Assembly: GCA_964389375.1 (NCBI GenBank)
Contig: CAYMDP010000009.1
Span: 1 to 64,000 of the forward strand
From: CAYMDP01 sp964389375
GTDB taxonomy: Bacteria > Bdellovibrionota > Bdellovibrionia > Bdellovibrionales > UBA1609
Length of the DNA: 64,000 bases
Direction of reading: 5' to 3'
The notes beneath the pieces were generated by a model that saw only the letters and a list, made by a program, of their open reading frames with translations, did not search any database and was not told the DNA's origin. Of this stretch, positions 35,868 to 43,389 are shown piece by piece (the first letter of the stretch is position 1; each line of letters opens with the position of its first letter). The translations under genes and the position numbers were made by a program.

Positions 35868-35974
35868 TCTTTAAGGGATTCCACCTAGGATAAGTTCTTA
35901 AGCCCTAGAGTTTGTGGCCTGCAATTCACTTCATCGGACTTGCAAGCTCAAGCGCATTTGTTTTGAGGTGAAAA

Positions 35975-37660
35975 ATGACAGACTTCTTTCAAGATGGCCC
36001 AATATTGCAGAATCCATACGAATCAGATCCTCTTTTGCGGTTAATTTTAGAGCAGAGTGTGTCCTCGGCTCATTTTAAAGTTATTGATGAAGATCTTAAA
36101 AAATTCTCTCGACGAGTCTTAAATGAAATTGAGGATCTTGGATGGCAGGCTGAGAACGAAAGGCCTCAACATGTCCCTTACGACCCCTTTGGAAGAAGGA
36201 TTGACGAGATTAAGGTTTCTTCAGCTTGGCAGCGGTTAAATGATATCTCTGCAGAAGAGGGCCTCGTCGCTCTCGGATTTGAGCGGACACTTGGTGAAAC
36301 TTCAAGGATCTATCAGTTTGCAAAACTTTATCTTTTTCATCCCTCTTCGGCATTTTTTTCTTGTCCACTGGCTATGACGGATGGCGCTGCACGAGTTTTA
36401 GAAGTCTATGGTTCCAGCGAAAAACACAAAGAGGCTTTCAAAAATCTAGTCAGTCGCAATCCCAAAACTTTTTGGACCTCTGGCCAATGGATGACCGAGA
36501 AGACCGGCGGATCTGACGTCAGTCAGACTTTGACGGTGGCTCGCCGAGAAAAAGATTGTTTTTTATTGTCTGGCACAAAATGGTTTTCTTCGGCGACGAC
36601 CAGCCAAATGGCCCTGGCACTGGCTCGAATTGAGGGCGCTGAAGAAGGCAGTCGTGGACTTTCTTTGTTCTTAGTCGAGATGCGAGATAAAAACGGAAAG
36701 CTAAACGGGATTTCTGTGAATCGGCTGAAAGACAAACTCGGTACCAAAGCTCTTCCAACAGCAGAGCTAAGTTTAGTGGATGCAAAAGCCTATTTGGTCG
36801 GCGAAGAAGGCAAGGGCGTTAAAACCGTTGCGACCATGTTAAATATCACAAGACTTTACAATTCGATCTGTTCTGTGGGGCAATCCCAAAGAGCCTTAGC
36901 ACTTCTTCAGGACTATTCTAGAAAACGAAATGTCTTCGGAAAAAAATTAGTCGATCAGGCCGCCTTTGCTTCGACCTTTTCGGCAGAGCTTGCAGAGCAT
37001 TCGGCCCATTTGGCCTTAACATTTTTTGTGGTTGGACTCTTGGGCAAAGAAGAATGCAAGACCGCCAGCAGTGAAGAAGCAGATCTTTTAAGACTAATGA
37101 CCCCGATAGTGAAATTAAGTACCGCAAAAACTGCGATTCGCGTGACTAGCGAGGTCTTGGAAGGTTTTGGAGGCCTTGGGTATATTGAGGACTCTCGAAT
37201 CCCTGTTTTGTTTCGGGATGCCCAGGTTTTTCCAATTTGGGAAGGGGCAAGCAACGTTTTAAGTCTAGATGTCTTAAGGGTTTTGTCTAAAGGTGAGGCC
37301 TTAAAATCTTGTTTTAACAATATGAACTCTCGTCTTGTAAAGACCAAGAAACAACTCGGAGCAGAAGGTCTGCATTTTGTCGAAGAGCTTGAGCAAAGCC
37401 TGAAGATTTTGTCCTCCTACGCGCTGAACTTTAAAGATCTGAAACCAGAAGTGCTAGAGAGTCTTGCGCGGGGCTTTGCGGTCTCTTTGGGAAGGGTCTT
37501 CTCACAAACTTTATTGTTAGAGCTTTGGTCTAAAGCCAATGGATCAAAAGACAAGTCTTATCTAAAAGCAATCATCGAAGAGTTTATGGCCTCCGGCCTA
37601 TTGCGCCTTCGGGATCCCAGCGAATCTCGCTTAAGATCATCACAGAAACTGACTCAATAA
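35975..37660 (+). CDS. AidB-like acyl-CoA dehydrogenase
   Basis: The 561-aa flavoprotein has the acyl-CoA dehydrogenase fold with AidB-type features: a long N-terminal segment (ILQNPYESDPLL), GQWMTEKTGGSDVSQT for FAD binding, and EVLEGFGGLGYIEDSRIPVLFRD with IWEGASNVLSLDVLR. AidB is linked to the adaptive response to alkylation and binds DNA through its C-terminal region; relatives may simply oxidise acyl-CoAs. The ribosome-binding site GAGGTG precedes ATG at 35975. It stands alone, and an independent fadE lies at 49.8 kb. Confidence 0.82.
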   Translation: MTDFFQDGPILQNPYESDPLLRLILEQSVSSAHFKVIDEDLKKFSRRVLNEIEDLGWQAENERPQHVPYDPFGRRIDEIKVSSAWQRLNDISAEEGLVALGFERTLGETSRIYQFAKLYLFHPSSAFFSCPLAMTDGAARVLEVYGSSEKHKEAFKNLVSRNPKTFWTSGQWMTEKTGGSDVSQTLTVARREKDCFLLSGTKWFSSATTSQMALALARIEGAEEGSRGLSLFLVEMRDKNGKLNGISVNRLKDKLGTKALPTAELSLVDAKAYLVGEEGKGVKTVATMLNITRLYNSICSVGQSQRALALLQDYSRKRNVFGKKLVDQAAFASTFSAELAEHSAHLALTFFVVGLLGKEECKTASSEEADLLRLMTPIVKLSTAKTAIRVTSEVLEGFGGLGYIEDSRIPVLFRDAQVFPIWEGASNVLSLDVLRVLSKGEALKSCFNNMNSRLVKTKKQLGAEGLHFVEELEQSLKILSSYALNFKDLKPEVLESLARGFAVSLGRVFSQTLLLELWSKANGSKDKSYLKAIIEEFMASGLLRLRDPSESRLRSSQKLTQ

Positions 37661-37765
37661 AGGCTTGTGCGACCTGGCTTGGTAGTGGAACTCGAGGCGT
37701 TACGTAAAATTCTTACATCTAAGGGATCAGGCTTGAGACACAATTTCTTGCAGGCTAAACCCAGT

Positions 37766-37782
37766 CTCACTTTAAAAGTGAG
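37766..37782 (+). promoter_or_regulatory. Inverted repeat overlapping the hydrolase ribosome-binding site
   Basis: CTCACTTT-A-AAAGTGAG is a perfect 8-bp inverted repeat ending at the GAGGG ribosome-binding site, 6 bp before the ATG. It could be an operator, or a hairpin that hides the ribosome-binding site. Confidence 0.35.
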
Positions 37783-37788
37783 GGAACT

Positions 37789-39105
37789 ATGATGTTATTG
37801 ATTGGACTGGTCTTGAGTTTTTTGGCTTCCGTATCTGGGGCATCTCAATATTCTCCGATGTGGACTTCTACAGATAAGGAATGTCCAGCCGAGACTTCCG
37901 AAAACTATATTCGCGTTCCCGTTTTTCATGATCTGGCTTCGGTGGCTAAAGTTGATAGAATTCCCGGATTAAATCTTCACGAGGCCCTTCAGAAAGAATA
38001 CGAAGGAAAAAAACTGAGAGTATTTTTTGAATCGATTCGGCCCTTTGATAAGACAAAAAAAACCGCGATTTTTATTCCTGGCGGTCCCGGCCAAGATCAT
38101 TTGTTTATTCATGCAGTGGGGAATTTGATCGAGTCCATTCGGCCCGAGTTTTTCCAGGAGTTTAATGTCATTGCGATGGATCATCGCGGAGTGGGCTGCT
38201 CACGATCAGTTTTTCCAGGCGAAGAGCCCTATCAGAGTTTGTACATGAGGCAAGCGGCTTCGGATATAGATCTTCTTCGAAAACACCTTCTAGGTGAAGA
38301 CGGAAAGTTTTATGTGTGGGGTGGATCTTACGGGACAATGCTGTCTCAGACCTATGCTTTGCTCTATCCAGACTCCATCGAGAAGCTGTATCTTTGGGGA
38401 GCTTTTTCTTCGTATAAAGATTTTTCTCGGGCTCAATTGAAATACGAAAACTTTGTGCTTGATGCCATCCCAAGTCTTCGACAACCCTATGAGGCCTTAA
38501 AGCTACGTAATCCAGATCTAGCAAAACGATTTATGCAATGGACTGCCAGTCCGTTTTATGGATACCAAGGACGACAGCTTGAAATTCCAAAAAAAATGGA
38601 AGAGCTTATTCAGGCAGAGGCCTCTTTGACTCCAGAGCAGACAGATAAAATTTTACCGAGTGCAATTTCAGAACTTGTTATGCCTTGGATGATGAGGTCC
38701 ATCGCCTGTGGTGAGATTTTTGCTTTTGAAGAGATTTTTGCCGGCGAATTTAAAATTTTTGGACCCATGTTAGATTCTTGTTCGGAGTTTGAAGGCAAGC
38801 GAGAGCTCTTTGACTACACAAGTCTTCTTCATCAAATTAAGACACCAACTTTTTTGTATTCCGGTTTGTTTGATCACGTCACGACTTACGAAGCGATGTT
38901 GAAAATCTCCCGAGAGATTCCTGATAACTTTATGCTTCTCGATATTCACTCGGGTCACGGAGTCGATAAGCCTGAATGCTTTGTAAACTCAATCGCTGAC
39001 TTTTTTAGCGGAAAATCTGAAGCTGAGCTTGAAGACTTAAGCTACTCGAAAGCTTGTCGAAATCCGCCCAAACTAGAAAAGGAAAGTCCAGACTCCAAGG
39101 ATTAG
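37789..39105 (+). CDS. Secreted alpha/beta hydrolase, proline-iminopeptidase/TAP-like
   Basis: The 438-aa product has a signal peptide (MMLLIGLVLSFLASVSGA) and an alpha/beta-hydrolase fold: oxyanion-hole motif FIPGGPGQDH, MDHRGVGCS, nucleophile elbow GGSYG with S180, Asp in YSGLFDHVTTY and His in HSGHGVDKPEC. The pattern is that of exported tripeptidyl/proline aminopeptidases of the S33 family, which trim peptides in the periplasm or medium. ATG at 37789 follows GTGAGGG. An inverted repeat overlaps the ribosome-binding site. Confidence 0.82.
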   Translation: MMLLIGLVLSFLASVSGASQYSPMWTSTDKECPAETSENYIRVPVFHDLASVAKVDRIPGLNLHEALQKEYEGKKLRVFFESIRPFDKTKKTAIFIPGGPGQDHLFIHAVGNLIESIRPEFFQEFNVIAMDHRGVGCSRSVFPGEEPYQSLYMRQAASDIDLLRKHLLGEDGKFYVWGGSYGTMLSQTYALLYPDSIEKLYLWGAFSSYKDFSRAQLKYENFVLDAIPSLRQPYEALKLRNPDLAKRFMQWTASPFYGYQGRQLEIPKKMEELIQAEASLTPEQTDKILPSAISELVMPWMMRSIACGEIFAFEEIFAGEFKIFGPMLDSCSEFEGKRELFDYTSLLHQIKTPTFLYSGLFDHVTTYEAMLKISREIPDNFMLLDIHSGHGVDKPECFVNSIADFFSGKSEAELEDLSYSKACRNPPKLEKESPDSKD

Positions 39106-39152
39106 TGACTGGGAAAATTCTCGGTCTCTTTGACTTAGATGCGATAAAAAAC

Positions 39153-39193
39153 AGGATTGCCATAACTTCAGCCCTAGGCTTAAAGGCAATCCT
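39153..39193. terminator. Inverted repeat after the hydrolase gene
   Basis: AGGATTGCC and GGCAATCCT form a perfect 9-bp stem separated by 23 nt, 48 bp past the hydrolase stop. There is no U-run after it, so terminator function is only possible. It could serve either flanking gene, which converge here. Confidence 0.3.
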
Positions 39194-39249
39194 TACAGCT
39201 TTTGATTGGATCCTTGTCAAAAAATTGTCGTCATAAATCTGACGGAAAA

Positions 39250-39447
39250 TTAGTTCAGCGTGTGATCTTTGACGCGGGCGAGGACTTCGCACTTGGGACA
39301 ATGGGCTTCTTCTCGCAGGTTGTGTCCTTCATCTGAAATCTCGGTCTTAATTTCGAGCAAGGTATTACAAAGCGGGCAGTTGTTTTGCCTCTCGATAAAG
39401 ACAAAATGTGTGGGCTTTTTAGGGTTGGCGGTGTTCTGATTTTCCAT
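39250..39447 (-). CDS. Small zinc-ribbon protein
   Basis: The 65-aa protein contains two CxxC knuckles, C24-P-L-C27 and C50-P-K-C53, spaced by 22 residues, with FVFIERQNNCPLC and EEAHCPKCEVLARV. This is a rubredoxin-like zinc ribbon; small proteins of this kind act in transcription, translation or as adaptors, but the role here is unknown. Two ATG starts (39459 and 39447) each have a ribosome-binding-like sequence 6 nt upstream; the inner one (after GAGG) is given. Confidence 0.75.
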   Translation of the reverse strand: MENQNTANPKKPTHFVFIERQNNCPLCNTLLEIKTEISDEGHNLREEAHCPKCEVLARVKDHTLN

Positions 39448-39610
39448 CTGTGTCCTCATGTTGAGCCTTCAAGGTCGGCGCTAGACCCAACTCTTATGCA
39501 AGATCGGTGCTCTGGACAAAAGCCCAACACTTAAGCCCCCTAAGCGACCTTGGTCTCAAATTCAGCTCGATCACTTGTGGCTTGTCCATAGACTGCCGGA
39601 TAATATAGTT

Positions 39611-40603
39611 ATGCGATATTTTAACGGCCTCTATGGCTACCTAGAGCCCTATCTAAAGCTGACTCTTCTGGCATTGGTGTGTTGGCAGTTTTATTCGTGG
39701 AGAGCCTATACGCTTGAAGTGACCTGGCTTCAGTTGAAGGATGTTTTGAAACTTTCTAATATTGAGGATCAAATGGAGTTCGGCGCAATCTGCAACTCCT
39801 TGGGGCGCTTTGAATGTTCCGTCGAAAAGTTCGATAAAGTTTTATCACAAAATGCCATGCATCGCGGGGCCAAGGGCAACATTGCTTTAGCCTTAACCGA
39901 ACTTGCGCGCCATGAAGAAGCGATTATACATTTTCGTTCTTACTTTGATGGTGGCGGACAGGCGGTTGACGTGATGCGAGGCTATGCGCAAGCTTTAGCC
40001 TCGATCGGTCAATGGGACCGAGGCATTCAGTGGCTGTACTCGGCACTGGGCCGCGAGCCCGCTAATGTGGTGATCGCAAACGATCTTGTCGACTATCTTG
40101 CACTGGTCAATCGCGAAGAAGAGGCTTTGTCTTTGATCGGCGGATTAATCCATCGTCAGGGTGGACAACACGATCCCTTCTGGAGCAGTAAGCTTGAGGT
40201 CATCAGTCATTCTGAAAGAAAAATTGATCCGGAGGAAAATTTGGCGAAGTCAAAGATTCGGATCTTAGGTCTAAGCCCAAAGGTATTCTTAGTTCCCTTG
40301 CGTCTGGGTGCAAATTCTAGAGTTCATTTTTTCAAAGCGGATATTAGCGAGGCCAAGAGTCAGCTTCCTGAAGACTTTTGCCTCGACGGGGCCTGTGCCT
40401 CCGAGAAAGATTTAAGCCGAGGGCTTGCCTCCGCGGACTCCAAGTCGAAACAAATCTCTTTAGGAAGCTGGGTCAGTCTCGACGCAGAGCTTGAAGCCTG
40501 CAGATCCTGTGAGGCTGTTCTGGGACAGGATATTTTAAAGCGATTTCATTTTGAAGTTACACGAGAAAATGGTTTAGACTTACTTATTCTTAGTCGTCCG
40601 TGA
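39611..40603 (+). CDS. TPR protein with degenerate retropepsin-like C-terminus
   Basis: The 330-aa product has one N-terminal membrane segment (~13-32), TPR-like helical repeats (~55-200; AIIHFRSYFDGGG, ALASIGQWDRGIQWLYSALG) and a C-terminal domain resembling clan-AA aspartic proteases (FLVPLRLGANSRVHFF...VLGQDILKRFHFEV). The DTG catalytic triplet expected after the VPLRL strand is replaced by KADIS, so proteolysis is unlikely. It probably serves as an envelope scaffold. ATG at 39611 lacks a good ribosome-binding site; a TTG at 39575 is the alternative. It ends 24 bp before the chalcone-isomerase-like gene. Confidence 0.65.
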   Translation: MRYFNGLYGYLEPYLKLTLLALVCWQFYSWRAYTLEVTWLQLKDVLKLSNIEDQMEFGAICNSLGRFECSVEKFDKVLSQNAMHRGAKGNIALALTELARHEEAIIHFRSYFDGGGQAVDVMRGYAQALASIGQWDRGIQWLYSALGREPANVVIANDLVDYLALVNREEEALSLIGGLIHRQGGQHDPFWSSKLEVISHSERKIDPEENLAKSKIRILGLSPKVFLVPLRLGANSRVHFFKADISEAKSQLPEDFCLDGACASEKDLSRGLASADSKSKQISLGSWVSLDAELEACRSCEAVLGQDILKRFHFEVTRENGLDLLILSRP

Positions 40604-40627
40604 TTGAACAACTTAAGGGAGAATCCT

Positions 40628-41197
40628 ATGAAAAAGGTATTGGTCTATTTGTTTTTACTTGGCCTTGTGCCGAATCTAAACGCTGCAAAACTAGATGGCG
40701 TAGAATCCGCAGACAAAATTGAAGTTGAGGGCACCTCTTTGCTTCTAAACGGAATGGGAATTCGAAAAGTGGACCGCTTTGGTCTGACCTTTAAGGTTTA
40801 TGTGGGCTCCTTGTACCTGAAAGAAAAAAGTGCGGATGCAGAGAAGATCTTAAACTCAGAAGATCCAAAACGAGTTGTTATGACTTTTTTAAGAAGGGTC
40901 GATGGCAAGGACATGATTGCGGCCTGGCAGAAGGGCATGTTCGACAACTGCATCTCTGAATGTGACAAATATAAAGAGCCTTTAGCAGAACTGAATAAAA
41001 TGACTTCGGATATTCTTAAAGACGGAACAATCACCCTGACTTTTTATAAAGACAAAGTCATGGTCGATGTTGCAGGCCGAAAAAAGTCGACAGGCGAAAT
41101 CAAAGGCGCGGCTTTTTCAAAGAATCTTTTGGCTGTATTTATCGGAAAAAATCCACCAACGGCAGAATTTAAAAAGGGCCTTCTCGGCCCTCTTTAA
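40628..41197 (+). CDS. Chalcone isomerase-like periplasmic protein
   Basis: The 189-aa product has a signal peptide (MKKVLVYLFLLGLVPNLNAA) and the chalcone-isomerase-like fold: LNGMGIRKVDRFGLTFKVYV, GSLYLKEKS, MTFLRRVDGKDMIAAWQKGM and VAGRKKSTGEIKGAAFSKNLLAVFIG. Bacterial members lack flavonoid activity and may bind fatty acids. ATG at 40628 has AAGGGAG at 6 nt; a TTG 24 bp upstream is rejected. Its stop codon lies inside a bidirectional terminator hairpin. Confidence 0.78.
   Translation: MKKVLVYLFLLGLVPNLNAAKLDGVESADKIEVEGTSLLLNGMGIRKVDRFGLTFKVYVGSLYLKEKSADAEKILNSEDPKRVVMTFLRRVDGKDMIAAWQKGMFDNCISECDKYKEPLAELNKMTSDILKDGTITLTFYKDKVMVDVAGRKKSTGEIKGAAFSKNLLAVFIGKNPPTAEFKKGLLGPL
41171..41195 (-). 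terminator. Bidirectional terminator hairpin (rpsD side)
   Basis: AGGGCC-TTCTC-GGCCCT (41175-41191) is a perfect 6-bp GC-rich stem. On the minus strand it is followed by TTTT, 30 bp downstream of rpsD; on the plus strand by CTTT. Confidence 0.7.
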
Positions 41198-41220
41198 ATC
41201 GCAAGCTGTGATAAAAGCGA

Positions 41221-41856
41221 CTAAGCTTTTCGAGCTGCGTAATACTCTGTGAATAATCCCGCATCGAAGGGGAATGGGACGTGCTCAGTACTGGGCACGG
41301 CCTGAACGATTCCAAGACCTTTTCCGTCTTTTTCTTCTTTACGAAGGTAATCAGGAACTTCAAGGCGAGGAGAATTCATAGCCTGAAGTACAATTTGATT
41401 TTCTTTAGCTTTATCTGAGTAAGTCACTTCTGCACCTTGTGGAACAACGTAAGATCCAATGTTGACCTTTTTACCGTTGACCAAAACATGACCATGGCTG
41501 ACCAGCTGACGAGCAGCGCGAATACTTGGTGCAAATCCAAGGCGGAAAACCAAATTATCCAAACGGCACTCAAGGCGACCGATTAATTTTTTAACCCAGT
41601 TTGTTCCTGCACCGGCTTTAGAATCGCGAATAAAGCGACGAAGTTGTTCTTCTCTTAGGCCGTAGTGATGGCGAATTTTTTGTTTTTCTTCTAAACGAAG
41701 AGCGTAATCAGAATATTTTCTGCGCTTGTTTCCGTTTTCTCCTGGAGGATAGGGTCTGCGCTCAAGTGCGCCCGCTTTTCCTAGGCCTGGAAGTTCAACG
41801 CCGACTCGTCGTTGAATTTTAAATCGCGCTGTTTTACCGATCTTCTTTTTTGACAT
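41221..41856 (-). CDS. rpsD: Ribosomal protein S4
   Basis: The 211-aa protein is S4, an early 16S rRNA-binding and assembly protein of the 30S body. The N-terminal domain (RRVGVELPGLGKAGALERRP, YGLREEQLRRF) and S4 RNA-binding domain (GFAPSIRAARQLVSHGHVLV, VNGKKVNIGSYVV) are complete. The N terminus has no Cys pair, so it is the zinc-free (C-minus) type. It is alone, not in the rpsM-rpsK-rpoA operon, so it may be a relocated single copy or a second paralogue. The C-terminal tail is extended by ~20 residues. Confidence 0.95.
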   Translation of the reverse strand: MSKKKIGKTARFKIQRRVGVELPGLGKAGALERRPYPPGENGNKRRKYSDYALRLEEKQKIRHHYGLREEQLRRFIRDSKAGAGTNWVKKLIGRLECRLDNLVFRLGFAPSIRAARQLVSHGHVLVNGKKVNIGSYVVPQGAEVTYSDKAKENQIVLQAMNSPRLEVPDYLRKEEKDGKGLGIVQAVPSTEHVPFPFDAGLFTEYYAARKA

Positions 41857-41918
41857 TCCGTTACCTCAGTTTGTTCGGGACGGCTTTAAGTCCCTGCCAA
41901 TCAATTTGCGAAGGAATT

Positions 41919-41947
41919 CGTATACATAAGAAATGGGGGAACTTCAA
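41919..41947 (-). promoter_or_regulatory. rpsD promoter
   Basis: On the minus strand TTGAAG (41947-41942) and TATACG (41924-41919) are separated by 17 bp and lie 63 bp before the rpsD start. The -10 is preceded by TATG, which adds extended -10 character. Confidence 0.45.
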
Positions 41948-41957
41948 TGCGTTTTTG

Positions 41958-42158
41958 TTAAAATAGGCTCTCAAAGCCTATAGGCGCCGGGGGCCTTCTA
42001 AGAGATTGAATTTCTTTATTTAATTCTTCTAAGGGCCACTCAGGACAAAACTTCAGCTGAATTTGAGGTCCTACTAAATGCCTCGGCCCGGTCCTTTTTA
42101 CTTTCAAAACCCATATGTGTTCTTGGTCGAGTCTAAAAATCAAGTCGAAGCTGGACAT
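41958..42158 (-). CDS. Small hypothetical protein (66 aa)
   Basis: ATG at 42158 has GGGAG 7 nt upstream. The 66-aa product (MSSFDLIFRLDQEHIWVLKV... PIGFESLF) has a balanced amino-acid content and no membrane segment. I do not recognise a family. It lies just upstream of rpsD on the same strand, but rpsD has its own promoter. Confidence 0.55.
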   Translation of the reverse strand: MSSFDLIFRLDQEHIWVLKVKRTGPRHLVGPQIQLKFCPEWPLEELNKEIQSLRRPPAPIGFESLF

Positions 42159-42234
42159 AGGTCGCTCCCAAATATACGGATTTATTGAGAAAAATCAGGT
42201 GGATAGGTACAATCAAGGGATCCGAGGGGGATGA

Positions 42235-43143
42235 TTGACCAAGAAGAAGATATTGATTGTGGAAGATGATCCTCAATCACTACGTATTTTAAGCTCTGCT
42301 CTTCTTCAGGCCGGTTATGAGATTCAAAGTGCAATTTCGGCTCAGGAGGCTCTTTTTGAAGTGAATCGCTTTAAGCCTCATCTGGTTTTAACGGACCAGG
42401 ATATGCCCGGAATTACCGGTATTGAAATGCTTCGTGAGCTGAGGCTTCAAAAAAACTATGTCACTGTGATCTTTATCAGTGGGCAAACCGACCCCGAACT
42501 GATTGCCCAGGCTCTTCGGGCTGGAGCGGATGACTATATCAGAAAGCCTTTTAATGTCGAAGAGCTGCTCGCACGGATCGAAACCACACTTCGCACGAAT
42601 GAACTCCATAAAGAGCTTTTTGAAGCCAATGAACGTCTACAAGAGATGGTAGAGGCCGATTATCTTACTGGCCTATTTAATATGCGCTCGATGTACGAAA
42701 AAATTGATTATGAACTGAAGCGGGCCAAACGTTTTAAGCGCTCGATTTCTTGTGTGATGCTGGATATGGATCATTTTAAACGAGTTAACGATACTAATGA
42801 TCACCTTTTTGGAAGCTTTGTTTTAAAAGAAGTGGGCAAAGTGATTCAAGCGACCATGCGTGAAATCGATTTTGCCGCCCGATATGGTGGGGATGAATTT
42901 TTAGTAGTCTTGACCGAAGCCGATGGAAAGGGCGCCGAAGCCTTCTGCGAGCGCTTAAGAAAAAATATTGAAAACGAAGTTTTCACAGACGGTGAGAATT
43001 CAATCAAGCTGACCGTGAGTTTAGGCTACTCGGTCTATAAAGGCGGCGATGAAATCGATGCTCGGGCTCTGGTGCGCAAAGCAGATCATGCGCTTTACGA
43101 AGCCAAGGCTCGCGGGCGCAATCAATTTTACGGGTATGCCTGA
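42235..43143 (+). CDS. Response regulator with GGDEF domain (diguanylate cyclase)
   Basis: The 302-aa protein joins a receiver domain (E10/D11/D12 pocket, phospho-acceptor D54 in VLTDQDMPG, Lys in YIRKPFN) to a GGDEF domain (~130-302). The active loop G218-G-D-E-F222 is intact, with the inhibitory I-site R209-E-I-D212 five residues before it. It makes cyclic di-GMP from two GTP when phosphorylated and is probably feedback-inhibited by product. The start is TTG at 42235 preceded by GAGGGGG; an ATG 4 bp upstream is out of frame. No kinase gene is adjacent. Confidence 0.9.
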   Translation: MTKKKILIVEDDPQSLRILSSALLQAGYEIQSAISAQEALFEVNRFKPHLVLTDQDMPGITGIEMLRELRLQKNYVTVIFISGQTDPELIAQALRAGADDYIRKPFNVEELLARIETTLRTNELHKELFEANERLQEMVEADYLTGLFNMRSMYEKIDYELKRAKRFKRSISCVMLDMDHFKRVNDTNDHLFGSFVLKEVGKVIQATMREIDFAARYGGDEFLVVLTEADGKGAEAFCERLRKNIENEVFTDGENSIKLTVSLGYSVYKGGDEIDARALVRKADHALYEAKARGRNQFYGYA

Positions 43144-43172
43144 TATTGGGCTACGCCTGATATTGGGGTACG
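43139..43172 (+). repeat. 17-bp tandem repeat at the stop of the GGDEF gene
   Basis: CCTGATATTGGG(C/G)TACG occurs twice in tandem with one difference. The first copy contains the stop codon of the diguanylate cyclase, so the repeat probably arose by duplication of the gene end. Confidence 0.7.
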
Positions 43173-43389
43173 CCTAGCGCATAAACCTCAAAATAAGCAA
43201 GTTAGGCAACAAATCGGCCCCAACTCCGGCGCCGGAGTTCATAAAAAATCTCAATTTTGATCCCATAAATCCTACTTTACCTAGGAACACATCGAGTTCA
43301 ATTTCAGGAGGTCAATGATTTGCTGCATGCCGCAGATTTGTGGAAATTATAACTAGGGGTGTTCGAATGGCAGGCGCCCCGTGGATTGT
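43144..43389. other. Intergenic region with palindrome and mini-ORF
   Basis: This 246-bp stretch holds the tandem repeat end, a perfect 18-bp palindrome (43222-43239, AACTCCGGC followed by its reverse complement) and a 13-codon frame with a ribosome-binding site at 43315-43356. No promoter was recognised with confidence. Confidence 0.5.
43315..43356 (+). CDS. Possible 13-aa cysteine-rich peptide
   Basis: ATG at 43315 is preceded by AGGAGG (3-nt gap) and the frame reads MICCMPQICGNYN, ending at TAG. The strong ribosome-binding site and three Cys in 13 residues are notable. No modifying enzyme or partner gene is adjacent on this strand, so a chance ORF cannot be excluded. Confidence 0.25.
   Translation: MICCMPQICGNYN

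Noticed and set aside
41857..41957. Zur operator upstream of rpsD
   Set aside because: The GTATAC centre has no extended symmetry and does not match the known Zur consensus.
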